Virus record (IMG/VR): IMGVR_UViG_3300046005_002772
Location: 1-21,054 of that record
Source of the DNA: a virus
DNA: 21,054 bases
Strand: one strand, 5' to 3'
Shown here: positions 1 through 6,776 of the stretch, one piece after another
How the letters are laid out: each line of letters begins with the position of its first letter
How positions within the stretch are numbered: position 1 is the stretch's first letter
Position numbers and translations under genes: made by a program
The notes under the pieces: model-generated
Seen by the model: only the letters and a program-made list of their open reading frames with translations
Databases searched by the model: none
Told to the model about the DNA's origin: nothing

Positions 1-5
1 ACATA

Positions 6-233
6 TTAATCTATTATTATTTTTATATTCTTAGAAAATATTCTTATAATATTTCCATTCTCGTTTTTTGTTATGTATCCTATTATATCATCATATGTAT
101 CATATATGGGTTCTTGGATCAATAATTTTCTATTCAGATTATCAATTATCCATTTATTTAATATCGTACTCATTTCTCTGCTCCCTGGGGCTTTACTTTG
201 AGGTATTACTGCGTTTGCTCCACATCCACACAT
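6..233 (-). CDS. Hypothetical 75-aa protein
   Basis: I do not recognise this protein. It begins MCGCGANAV, with two cysteines in a CxC arrangement. The rest is polar, with an Ile/Asn/Lys-rich C-terminus ending in a probable beta-strand and no membrane segment. The ATG at 233 lies one base after the stop of the upstream gene and has the A-rich leader usual in this window. An internal ATG at codon 21 (position 173) is preceded by a GGGAG sequence, the only Shine-Dalgarno-like site I noticed, so a 55-residue product is possible. The first 20 codons look slightly richer in GC than the rest. It is the last gene visible at the left edge of a minus-strand series. Confidence 0.6.
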   Translation of the reverse strand: MCGCGANAVIPQSKAPGSREMSTILNKWIIDNLNRKLLIQEPIYDTYDDIIGYITKNENGNIIRIFSKNIKIIID

Positions 234-234
234 A

Positions 235-648
235 TTATCTATAATCTTTTCTTTGTTCTTTCCTTTTTATATATTCATAAAGATATTTAAGTCCCTTTAT
301 ATAATCCTTTGTAGTTTTAAAGGGAAGAGTAAATCTTTTAATGTCATTACCATTTCCTTCCGGTACATCATCAGATTTAACCGGATTATATCTTCTTATT
401 ATTCCCGATGGATGAACAGTATAAAAAACATCACCGTGATCTTTTTCTTTTTCTTTTTTCGATATTCTTCTAAATTTAATAGTATTATTTAATTCTTGCT
501 GATGCGAGGTATCCTCATCAAATCCAAGTTTAATAATTTTTTTAAACTCTTTTGTTTTTTTAAGTTTGTCCAAATCAAGTTCCCTTCTAGATTCAGTTTT
601 ATATTCGTTATCAGGAATATATTTATTAAAATTTATTAAATTTTTCAT
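235..648 (-). CDS. Hypothetical basic protein with possible capsid-targeting N-terminus
   Basis: Unknown function, 137 residues, very rich in Lys, Arg, Asp and Glu, with no membrane segment or recognised catalytic motif. The N-terminus MKNLINFNKYIPDNE resembles the start of four other proteins in this window (at 1032, 2071, 4648 and 10597): a short hydrophobic stretch with aromatic residues three apart, ending in Asn-Glu. It is the weakest member of that set because the cleavage-like site is D-N-E rather than (I/L)-x-E. A central stretch around residues 70-90 (HGDVFYTVHPSGIIRRYNP) looks like a small beta-hairpin fold. The ATG follows an A-rich leader, 8 bases after the stop of the DUF3008-like gene, so the two are probably co-transcribed. 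Confidence 0.7.
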   Translation of the reverse strand: MKNLINFNKYIPDNEYKTESRRELDLDKLKKTKEFKKIIKLGFDEDTSHQQELNNTIKFRRISKKEKEKDHGDVFYTVHPSGIIRRYNPVKSDDVPEGNGNDIKRFTLPFKTTKDYIKGLKYLYEYIKRKEQRKDYR

Positions 649-656
649 TTATTAAA

Positions 657-1019
657 TTATTTTGAATCCAACCAGTCTCTATAATCCTTAAGATTCTCAA
701 GATTACGTTTTCCCTTTTTAGTTTGTTTTGCGTCGGTATCTAAAAATGGGACTAATGAAGCAGGTCCTTTAGGATGAAAAGGGGGTATAACTTTTGCTTC
801 TATAGTTCCTATGTTAATAGCAGATTCATCTACTTTATTAGGCAAACCTTTTAATTTGGTAGTAGCATATGCTTCAAGCTCCTCTTCGGTCATACTTTTG
901 GAAAGTGCTATTATGGCTTTTCTATATAATGGGTTTATGTCACTTTTCTTTAATTGCCCTGTTTTTAAAGCATAAGCTTGTCCCATTAATCTCTGTTGTC
1001 CTTTACTTTTCGCTGGCAT
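657..1019 (-). CDS. DUF3008-like protein
   Basis: 120 residues. The N-terminus MPAKSKGQQRLMGQAYALK, followed by a helix-rich stretch with SMTEEELEAYATTKLKGLP at about residues 42-60, matches the pattern I associate with the DUF3008 family: MPAKSKAQQR-type start, a Mxx(K/E)-rich helix, then (T/K)KxKGLPxKV. That family is small, basic and found in many phages and some bacteria; its function is not established. The C-terminal 50 residues (PPFHPKGPASLVPFLDTD and a Lys-rich tail) go beyond the usual domain and are not recognised. The ATG is clear, 12 bases after the stop codon of no gene but directly downstream of the gene ending at 1032. The assignment is from memory of the family consensus and needs a profile search. 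Confidence 0.75.
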   Translation of the reverse strand: MPAKSKGQQRLMGQAYALKTGQLKKSDINPLYRKAIIALSKSMTEEELEAYATTKLKGLPNKVDESAINIGTIEAKVIPPFHPKGPASLVPFLDTDAKQTKKGKRNLENLKDYRDWLDSK

Positions 1020-1031
1020 AATTATATATAT

Positions 1032-1328
1032 TTATTTTACCTCTAGCCAATTTGGCTCGAATTTTTTAACCATATCTCCATGTATTAATTGAGGAACGCC
1101 CGGTTTATACCATTCATTAACAACGTATATGCAATTAATATCACCATTTTTATTTTCGGTTTCCACTATTTCTACTATATCATAACTTTCCCCTCTCATT
1201 CCAAGGGAAGGTATAGATACGGTAGAAATAGTTCCTATTATTGGCATTTTTGTAACATCTCCTCCACTAGTTACTAGTGGTTTAAGATCCTCGTTTATAA
1301 AATCTACAAATGTATTAATATTTTTCAT
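1032..1328 (-). CDS. Hypothetical small protein with capsid-targeting-like N-terminus
   Basis: 98 residues, unknown. The N-terminus MKNINTFVDFINED is the clearest example here of a T4-like capsid-targeting peptide: a short basic start, Phe residues three apart, then I-N-E followed by Asp, matching the (L/I)-x-E cleavage rule of T4 prohead protease gp21. The remainder reads as a small all-beta domain (IIGTISTVSIPSLG, SYDIVEIVETEN, INCIYVVNEWYKPG). It ends in a Trp-Leu-Glu-Val-Lys tail and could be an SH3-like barrel. The ATG lies 12 bases after the U-tract of an intrinsic terminator (1341-1373), leaving little room for its own promoter, so it is probably expressed by read-through. Confidence 0.72.
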   Translation of the reverse strand: MKNINTFVDFINEDLKPLVTSGGDVTKMPIIGTISTVSIPSLGMRGESYDIVEIVETENKNGDINCIYVVNEWYKPGVPQLIHGDMVKKFEPNWLEVK

Positions 1329-1340
1329 AAAGTATATATC

Positions 1341-1373
1341 AAAAAAAAAGACTTATAAAAATAAGTCTTTTTT
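1341..1373 (-). terminator. Intrinsic terminator overlapping the stop of the 81-aa gene
   Basis: A perfect 7-bp stem GACTTAT/ATAAGTC (1350-1356 and 1361-1367) has a 4-base loop and is flanked by A runs on the left and T runs on the right, so it can form an A-U extended stem and could act on either strand. On the minus strand the stem is followed by a 9-base U-tract (1349-1341). The stop codon of the upstream gene (1353-1355) lies inside the hairpin. The next start codon is only 12 bases beyond the U-tract. Confidence 0.75.
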
Positions 1374-1598
1374 GTTTTTACCAATTTCCTTTTGAGTACT
1401 TGGTTTTTTATTAAGTTCCCAATTAGTATCAGGATTTATAATCTTCTTCTTCTGCTTAGCCCATTCATTAAAAGTCCATAAAAATCTATTATATCCCTTT
1501 CCTACCGTTTTAAATCCGGTATCATTAGGTTGTATAGCTATAGGAGAATTTGGTGGTACATATGAACCGGTTTCTGCTGATTTAGAGGATTTCTTCAT
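1353..1598 (-). CDS. Hypothetical 81-aa protein
   Basis: Unknown function. The longest open frame begins at a TTG at 1613, but an ATG six codons in (1596-1598, MKKSSKSAETGSY) is more likely given that almost all other genes here use ATG. Either start overlaps the end of the preceding gene (17 bases with the ATG). The protein starts with a Ser/Lys-rich, probably disordered segment and proline-rich PPNSP. A central aromatic stretch (GYNRFLWTFNEWAKQKKK) follows, then a Lys-rich tail ending KKDLFL. No domain is recognised. The stop codon is embedded in the terminator hairpin at 1341-1373. Confidence 0.6.
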   Translation of the reverse strand: MKKSSKSAETGSYVPPNSPIAIQPNDTGFKTVGKGYNRFLWTFNEWAKQKKKIINPDTNWELNKKPSTQKEIGKNKKDLFL

Positions 1599-1815
1599 AA
1601 CGATCTTTGTCAAAAATGACAGCTTCTATTTTTGTTTTTGTAATTTGTGTAGTTTCATATGATCCCAATGTTCCACTCATATACTCTGCAACTTTTTTTT
1701 CTACACCTATTACAGTTTCATCTGCAACTAGAAATTGAGAAATTTTTGAAACTGGATCGCCTGCTTTATTAACGTCACCTGTTTCGAATTTAACTTTTAC
1801 TGAATAATAACTCAT
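1582..1815 (-). CDS. DUF4494-like small protein
   Basis: 77 residues. The layout is a first strand with an aromatic start (SYYSVKVKFET), a Gly/Lys turn (NKAGDPVSKISQ), a strand with LVADE, a helix (TVIGVEKKVAEYM), then TTQITKTKIEAVIFD and an acidic tail. This follows the pattern I recall for DUF4494, a small Bacteroidota protein family of unknown function: V+Y...e.G..kK...yLVdA.t..EAE..v...m, ending with a strand containing I+...I.EVi. The resemblance is in the order of motifs, not in strong identity, so the family call is tentative. The clean ATG has an A/T-rich leader and lies 11 bases downstream of the histone H1-like gene, suggesting a shared transcript. Confidence 0.65.
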   Translation of the reverse strand: MSYYSVKVKFETGDVNKAGDPVSKISQFLVADETVIGVEKKVAEYMSGTLGSYETTQITKTKIEAVIFDKDRYEEIL

Positions 1816-1826
1816 ATCTTAAAATA

Positions 1827-2006
1827 TTAAACTTGTTTGTTTTTAGTATCTTGAACTTCTACTCTAAGCTCCTGAGCAAGTGTTTTCAATTCTTGCATAG
1901 CTTTTCTAATTCTAGTCCCGGCTGTATCATTTCCTTTTGAAAAGAATTTAACCATGTCTTCTTGTGTTTGCTCGATAAGAGCTTTAATTTCTTCGAATTT
2001 TTCCAT
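1827..2006 (-). CDS. Histone H1-like (Hc1-type) DNA-binding protein
   Basis: A 59-residue gene, too short for routine ORF filters. Translation starts MEKFEEIKALIEQTQED, continues with a Phe-Ser-Lys-Gly-Asn segment and then TAGTRIRKAMQELKTLAQEL, and ends RVEVQDTKNKQV. The whole length follows the Bacteroidota Hc1/histone H1-like family: acidic first helix, K(F/Y)xxKGN, AGTR(V/I)RKAMQ(E/D)LKxLAQE(I/L)RVEVQ. In cells such proteins bind and compact DNA. In a phage, packaging with or condensation of the genome, or modulation of the host nucleoid, are possible roles (inference). The neighbours upstream (2071) and downstream (1032) begin with capsid-targeting-like peptides, but this protein does not. 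The leader is A-rich (AAATAAA) and a T4-late-like TATAAATA lies 33 bases upstream. Confidence 0.9.
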   Translation of the reverse strand: MEKFEEIKALIEQTQEDMVKFFSKGNDTAGTRIRKAMQELKTLAQELRVEVQDTKNKQV

Positions 2007-2038
2007 TTTATTTAATTTATTAATTTAATTAATTTCTA

Positions 2039-2046
2039 TATTTATA
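2039..2046 (-). promoter_or_regulatory. Possible T4-type late promoter upstream of histone H1-like gene
   Basis: The minus strand reads TATAAATA, identical to the T4 late promoter element recognised by the gp55/gp33/gp45 machinery. It sits in the short gap between the gene at 2071-2616 and the H1-like gene, 33 bases before the latter's ATG. In sequence this AT-rich, several chance matches per strand are expected (I see others inside genes), so only the intergenic position supports it. Confidence 0.3.
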
Positions 2047-2070
2047 TCAAATGATAATAGAAATGTTCCA

Positions 2071-2616
2071 TTATCTGCTTATTATTATTGATTTTTTATT
2101 TGATCCTTCCTGAACTGACCAATTTATTCCAAGTTCTGAATTTACCATCGATTTCATATATTCGATATATGTTTCTTTACCTCTATAATCCAGATTTATC
2201 TGCATTTCATCATGTATACTAGAAACTTTTGGGTTTGATGAAAGATAATTATCTATGCATTTACAAACATATTTAACAAATCTTGATAACTCGCTTCCAG
2301 CCATTCTAAATTTATCCTCATTAGGTTCAGGTATATCCTCCTTATCTACTGCTATATCCTCGATCACTTCAGAAGATAATGGATTAACGTTTATAACACA
2401 ATATGAATTTTTTGCTCCCTCTATCGGACCATTCATTGAATATTTACCTATTATCAAATGATATCCACTTTGGTTTTCTGCATCTCTATCATCAAGATTA
2501 AAGAAATAGTGATATACATCTCCCATTTTTTTCATCAAAAAAGGAGATGAACCAAATCCATCAGATTCGTTGACATCTTTTGTAAATTCACTAAATGATA
2601 CTATTTTCTTTTCCAT
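2071..2616 (-). CDS. Hypothetical 181-aa protein with capsid-targeting-like N-terminus
   Basis: Unknown function. The N-terminus MEKKIVSFSEFTKDVNES belongs to the shared peptide set: FxxF followed by V-N-E and Ser. This is one conservative change from the (L/I)-x-E rule for T4 gp21 cleavage. After that comes a beta-rich region (VYHYFFNLDD, GYHLIIGKYSM, NSYCVINVNPL), an acidic linker (DIAVDKEDIPEPNEDKF) and a helix (GSELSRFVKYVCKCIDNYL). The C-terminal part ends in a strand SIIISR. There is no signal peptide and no catalytic motif. The start codon is 5 bases after the ligase-fusion stop, in a TATTTATA/A-rich leader, so the two genes are translationally close and probably co-transcribed. Confidence 0.72.
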   Translation of the reverse strand: MEKKIVSFSEFTKDVNESDGFGSSPFLMKKMGDVYHYFFNLDDRDAENQSGYHLIIGKYSMNGPIEGAKNSYCVINVNPLSSEVIEDIAVDKEDIPEPNEDKFRMAGSELSRFVKYVCKCIDNYLSSNPKVSSIHDEMQINLDYRGKETYIEYMKSMVNSELGINWSVQEGSNKKSIIISR

Positions 2617-2621
2617 TTTAT

Positions 2622-4598
2622 TTATATTTGTTGATTCTTAGACTCTTCAGTATTTAATATTACTGTTTCATCTATAGCTTTTCCTTTTATGCTGGATAAT
2701 AGGAAACTATATATATTCGAAACCGCTAAAGGAACTAGTTTTTTAAATCCAAGAAAATCCTCATCCATTAATTTTTTTCTAACATCAGATCCATTCGTAG
2801 TTCTCGTAGTTTCTATTATCTCAACGTCTTCAGGTAATTCATTACCTATTTTTTTAAGATATTCACATTGTTTTTTGTAATCATTAGCTACATCTTCGCC
2901 TACCCCTATTAATTTAGGGATAAACCCCAAACCTTTAGATCTGCTATATATAGGTCCAAGTAATCCACGCTCGACTGTAAAATATCCTATTATATTTTCG
3001 GAATTTTCTCTAACCACATTTTCCATATACTTAGCAATCATATCCTCGTTAAATGGGCATTTATCAGACTTATTGTATTTATTATAAACAACAGCAAGTA
3101 TACATGGCAAGTCATTTTTTTCATTGACAGCAGTAACCATTTTTAGATGTCCATTATGAAATGGCTGAAATCTACCTATTAGTATATTAACAGGAACCAA
3201 ATCTTTAGAATCTCCTTCAACTTTATCGATTTTTGGCAAATTCTTAGTAGGCTTCTTTTTGGTATCAACTGTTTCCAATGATGATATGAAATCATTATAG
3301 GAATAGAATGGATCATCCTCTCTATCCTCTGCTTCAGTTGTTAAATAATCAACTTTTTTAGGAGATGTATTAGTTTTCTTGAAATCTAAAAACGATGAAA
3401 CCGATTCTTTCACAGCTTCGTCTTTTCTTTTAGAAACGAGTTCCGCTATTTCTGATACCAATATATTGAATTGATCTATTATACCAGATGTTATTATGCC
3501 GCTTGCCCGTTTTTTCATTTTTCTAAATGAATTCAATATCAATTTAAATAAGGATTCGAAAGATTCATCCATTTCTAGATATTTTATTACTCTTTTATCT
3601 TTTATTAAATCCTTATTAAGCCTGAATTCTTCTCTCTTTAGATATTCGGGTTCCTGAAAATCAGCACCTTTGTATTTATAGAGTTGTATATCTAAAAATT
3701 TAGAAAATACATCAGATATAAATGAGATGTATCTTTCGTCTTCGCTATTTCCTCTGATATTAAAAGATTTTATCCCCTCTTCCAAAATAAAATTCATAAC
3801 ATCTAGTATAGTTATTCCTAAAAAATCACTAGGTTTTTCGTTCAATTTTTTCTTATATCGATCTTTTACCATTTCACTAAAAACAGGATCAACCATTTTA
3901 GCAAGGATCGCATCTTTCTCTATTGAATCTCCCTTTTCGAATTTGAAAACTATACCTTCTATGGGTTTATCTAAATCCTCGTTTAAAGCTGAAGTTTTAG
4001 CTTCGGGATTTAATACACCTATCATATATCTAACAAAACTTTTTGTTTTATACTCAGATACTAATTGATCCGATGGGGTTTTTAAAAAATCAAGAATTAG
4101 GTTTTTTTGTTCATCTAATAAAATCCCCTGGAATATTATGGTTGGTCTTTCTATTCCAATTATATCTGCCCACTCATTCAATGTATCTTTATCTACTATA
4201 GTGGAAACGCTTTTTTCATTTTTAGCATGTATGTATGATATAATTAAATTATTTTTAGGCAATCTATCATATTCTATCTCAACCGGTTTGTTATTAGAAA
4301 AATATTCAAGCCCGAATTTCCATCCTCTTGGTATTCTATTTAATACTTCAGGTGCTAATGATTCGATATAATTAATAGGTTTTTCGTAATATTTCATTAA
4401 TGTTCTATCCACTAATGTAATTGGATTTCTTTGATCTCCCTTATAAAAATTAAAATTACCTGTTTCTATATCCCTTTCAAAAATAAATGCAGATCCATCC
4501 ATTTTTTCATTGATCGTCACATAGGAATTAAAGAGATTATCCATAAATTCCTTTCCTTTTTTATTATAAATATCATATAAATGACTAATTCCTGACAT
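2622..4598 (-). CDS. Ligase-type nucleotidyltransferase fused to NMN-adenylyltransferase domain
   Basis: 658 residues with two enzyme domains. Residues 1-250 have the covalent nucleotidyltransferase motifs of ATP-dependent RNA/DNA ligases: motif I EKMDGS (31-36, Lys32 as the AMP acceptor), a motif III-like WKFGLEYF (93-100), motif IV IEGIVFKF (213-220) and a motif V-like Lys (LAKMVDP, 232-238). Residues 250-450 are helical and charged, with no recognised domain; there is no OB-fold that I can see. Residues 468-640 are a nucleotidyltransferase of the HxGH class. They contain GRFQPFHNGH (475-484), as in archaeal-type NadM/NadR NMN adenylyltransferases, and a later TTNGSDVRKKL (600-610) matching the ISxTxVR motif. 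Predicted activities are nucleic-acid end adenylation or joining, and NAD synthesis from NMN and ATP. It sits between capsid-targeting-like genes, downstream of UvsW. Substrates cannot be read from sequence. Confidence 0.88.
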   Translation of the reverse strand: MSGISHLYDIYNKKGKEFMDNLFNSYVTINEKMDGSAFIFERDIETGNFNFYKGDQRNPITLVDRTLMKYYEKPINYIESLAPEVLNRIPRGWKFGLEYFSNNKPVEIEYDRLPKNNLIISYIHAKNEKSVSTIVDKDTLNEWADIIGIERPTIIFQGILLDEQKNLILDFLKTPSDQLVSEYKTKSFVRYMIGVLNPEAKTSALNEDLDKPIEGIVFKFEKGDSIEKDAILAKMVDPVFSEMVKDRYKKKLNEKPSDFLGITILDVMNFILEEGIKSFNIRGNSEDERYISFISDVFSKFLDIQLYKYKGADFQEPEYLKREEFRLNKDLIKDKRVIKYLEMDESFESLFKLILNSFRKMKKRASGIITSGIIDQFNILVSEIAELVSKRKDEAVKESVSSFLDFKKTNTSPKKVDYLTTEAEDREDDPFYSYNDFISSLETVDTKKKPTKNLPKIDKVEGDSKDLVPVNILIGRFQPFHNGHLKMVTAVNEKNDLPCILAVVYNKYNKSDKCPFNEDMIAKYMENVVRENSENIIGYFTVERGLLGPIYSRSKGLGFIPKLIGVGEDVANDYKKQCEYLKKIGNELPEDVEIIETTRTTNGSDVRKKLMDEDFLGFKKLVPLAVSNIYSFLLSSIKGKAIDETVILNTEESKNQQI

Positions 4599-4647
4599 AT
4601 CTTTATTATTTAATTATCCGCATTAATTATACTATTGAATATAATTA

Positions 4648-5190
4648 TTATTTAATTTTCTTGTAATATCTATCCATGATATCATTTATGTAATCACTAT
4701 AGATTTCCTCGTCTTTATTTTTTGGCGAAGTTGGCGAATAATTCTTACCAAAATATTTTTTACCTTTTAATACTCCTGATTTGTAGAATTTTTCAGCATC
4801 AGAATCTTTTACATCCTTTTTCTTTTCTATGTGCTCTGCTTTCCATTTTTCGATTATCTCCTTTTTCTTAGAATTGAATTCTTCCTTCGATAATTTTCCA
4901 TATGATTTAAAATCTCCGTCAGGACTAAGCAAATCTACTATAGCAGCACTTCCTGATGTTACAGTTTTTAGTGCTAATGGTAATAGATTACTTCCACTTT
5001 TTATTGTAGATAACGGATCATTTGGATCTGAATAATAACTAGAATATTCACCAGCACCTAATTCACTACTAACCCTATTGTCTATATTATGTAGCCAACC
5101 AGTAAATCTGGTTTTACCTGTATTTTCATAATATTCGGCTTCGCTTAATATTAAATTTCCAAATTCCTTGAAAGTTGCTATTTTTCCCAT
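4648..5190 (-). CDS. Hypothetical 180-aa protein with capsid-targeting-like N-terminus
   Basis: Unknown function. The open frame extends to a TTG at 5220, but I place the start at the ATG ten codons later (5188-5190). That choice gives MGKIATFKEFGNLILSEA, which aligns with the N-termini of the genes at 1032 and 2071: FxxF, then L-S-E followed by Ala, a match to the T4 gp21 (L/I)-x-E cleavage rule. The body has a Ser/Tyr/Pro-rich region (GEYSSYYSDPNDPLS) and one short hydrophobic stretch (NLLPLALKTVTSGSAAIVDLL, about residues 70-90) that may be a membrane-active or buried helix. The C-terminal half is strongly charged (Lys/Glu/Asp). It follows UvsW by about 35 bases on the same strand. Confidence 0.7.
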   Translation of the reverse strand: MGKIATFKEFGNLILSEAEYYENTGKTRFTGWLHNIDNRVSSELGAGEYSSYYSDPNDPLSTIKSGSNLLPLALKTVTSGSAAIVDLLSPDGDFKSYGKLSKEEFNSKKKEIIEKWKAEHIEKKKDVKDSDAEKFYKSGVLKGKKYFGKNYSPTSPKNKDEEIYSDYINDIMDRYYKKIK

Positions 5191-5226
5191 TGTTAAAAAG
5201 TGTTTTTCTATATATCGCAATAATAT

Positions 5227-6765
5227 TTAAAGTTTGACGTTAAATATCTTATACTCGAAGAGTTCCTTGTTATAAATTGCTATCCTATCCGCTGAATGCT
5301 TCATTAAGTAATTTTTATACTTTTTAGTACTAAAGTCATCCACAAAATCTATGATGTTAACTTTTTCCTTACCCTCCATTTTACGCATTCCCCTACCTAA
5401 ACTTTGTTTTATAAGAATTTCGCTTTTATATGATTCGACAAGAAATATATTATGTAAATTATTTATCGATATACCAGTAGAAAATGTACCATATGTTGCT
5501 ACTAAAACTTTATTCGTTCCCGTAGCCATCCTTTTTTTATATTCTTCCCTTAATGGTTCACTGGTATCACCATCAACATAAAATACTTCTCTTTCCCCGT
5601 TAATTTCTCTTAGTAGATTCCATATTTGCTTTCCGTATTCCTCCTTAACCGATTGAAATAATACCAAAGAATTCTTTGATGTTTTATTTATAAAATCTAC
5701 AATGAAATTAAGTCTCTTTTTGCTTTCTATTACTAATTTTCTTTCTATATTATATAATTCAGTCCCTTCTATATTATTATCATTTACTTTAAGCTCTGCT
5801 AATTTTTCTTTGTATATAGGATCTAGCCAATCCATGACAACAATCTTGATAGATACCGGGGTAGCATAATTATTTTTAAAAAGAAAATTGGGAGATATCT
5901 CCATTATCAATGGACCAAGAAATTGTTGTATAGTTAAATAATCAGCAGTTCCTCTTTTCGTAAGCGTTCCTGTAAGTCCGAATCTCCATCTAGCACCCAT
6001 ACACTGAGATACTATTTTCTTTATTGATGTACAATTGGTAAAATGCGCTTCGTCAACAAAAACAGCATCAACCTCAGCAAAAAAATCAGGCTCTCTCTTT
6101 ACTAATGACTGGAACGTTCCTATTATAATATCACATCCATCCTTTAATTTACTTCCCCCGCCTATTTGTTGTATTTTTACTCCTATTTTATCAATACCGT
6201 ATTCCTCGAAATCATCCTTTCCCTGAAAAACTAAATTACTATTTGGTACAATCATTAATATCTTTCTAACTAACCCTTTAGATTTTAAAAAAGCAAATAC
6301 CATAAATGATATAAGGGTTTTCCCAGAAGATGTAGCTATTTCTGATATAGAATATCTATATTTTATTATCTTCCATGCGGTTTCTATTTGGAAATCTCTA
6401 GGCATTTTATCAGGATCCCCATTAATACCATCAATGAAAAAATTATTAGCCCATTCTGTAAAATATTCCAGACTATAATCGTTAATAATTATTAGATCAA
6501 GTCCATCTATATCCATTTCTATTTTATATTCCTCCCCTATATGCAATACTTCCTTCCAAAGTCCTACTGGAATTTTCCAGAAAGGTCCTCTTTTGTCAAC
6601 AAAGCATATATCGCCATTCCATATTTTTTTCTTTACTAATGGATGGAAGAAATGATTATGGATTTTTTGGGTTAATGATAATTCGATTTGTTTTTTTTCT
6701 ATATCGTTTTCGAATTCAGTCAAAATAATCCATTGTTGATCTTCAGAAAGTTTAAATTTTAACAT
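5227..6765 (-). CDS. uvsW: UvsW-like superfamily 2 helicase
   Basis: 512 residues against about 500 for T4 UvsW, an ATP-dependent helicase that branch-migrates Holliday junctions and unwinds R-loops, switching replication to the recombination-dependent mode. Motifs seen: an N-terminal UvsW-like accessory region (1-115, including NPxxxxKxWNGD-like HPLVKKKIWNGD at 41-52), PRDFQIETAW (122-131) as the substrate/Q-like motif, Walker A TSSGKT (145-150), motif II DEAH (238-241) and motif III GLTGTL (263-268). In RecA-like domain 2 it has VLFQSV, ATYGTFSTGISI (423-434) and motif VI QSLGRGMRKM (454-463). The local string IGGGSKxKDG before the GTFQS segment matches T4 UvsW closely. It lies directly downstream of UvsY (11-base gap), the same pairing as in T4. 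Confidence 0.95.
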   Translation of the reverse strand: MLKFKLSEDQQWIILTEFENDIEKKQIELSLTQKIHNHFFHPLVKKKIWNGDICFVDKRGPFWKIPVGLWKEVLHIGEEYKIEMDIDGLDLIIINDYSLEYFTEWANNFFIDGINGDPDKMPRDFQIETAWKIIKYRYSISEIATSSGKTLISFMVFAFLKSKGLVRKILMIVPNSNLVFQGKDDFEEYGIDKIGVKIQQIGGGSKLKDGCDIIIGTFQSLVKREPDFFAEVDAVFVDEAHFTNCTSIKKIVSQCMGARWRFGLTGTLTKRGTADYLTIQQFLGPLIMEISPNFLFKNNYATPVSIKIVVMDWLDPIYKEKLAELKVNDNNIEGTELYNIERKLVIESKKRLNFIVDFINKTSKNSLVLFQSVKEEYGKQIWNLLREINGEREVFYVDGDTSEPLREEYKKRMATGTNKVLVATYGTFSTGISINNLHNIFLVESYKSEILIKQSLGRGMRKMEGKEKVNIIDFVDDFSTKKYKNYLMKHSADRIAIYNKELFEYKIFNVKL

Positions 6766-6776
6766 TTATTTTTTAT

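Noticed and set aside
1353-1613. 86-aa version of the gene with start at 1613
   Set aside because: It needs a TTG start. An ATG at 1598 is available with less overlap to the preceding gene.
2619-2626. TATAAATA just before the start of the 181-aa gene as a late promoter
   Set aside because: It ends two bases before the ATG, so transcription would start inside the gene. It is better explained as A-rich leader sequence.
3673-3680. TATAAATA inside the ligase-fusion gene (also seen inside UvsW and fibre 3)
   Set aside because: Internal to genes and expected by chance at this base composition.
4648-5220. 190-aa version of the gene with start at 5220
   Set aside because: It needs a TTG start. The internal ATG at 5190 restores an N-terminus shared with other genes.
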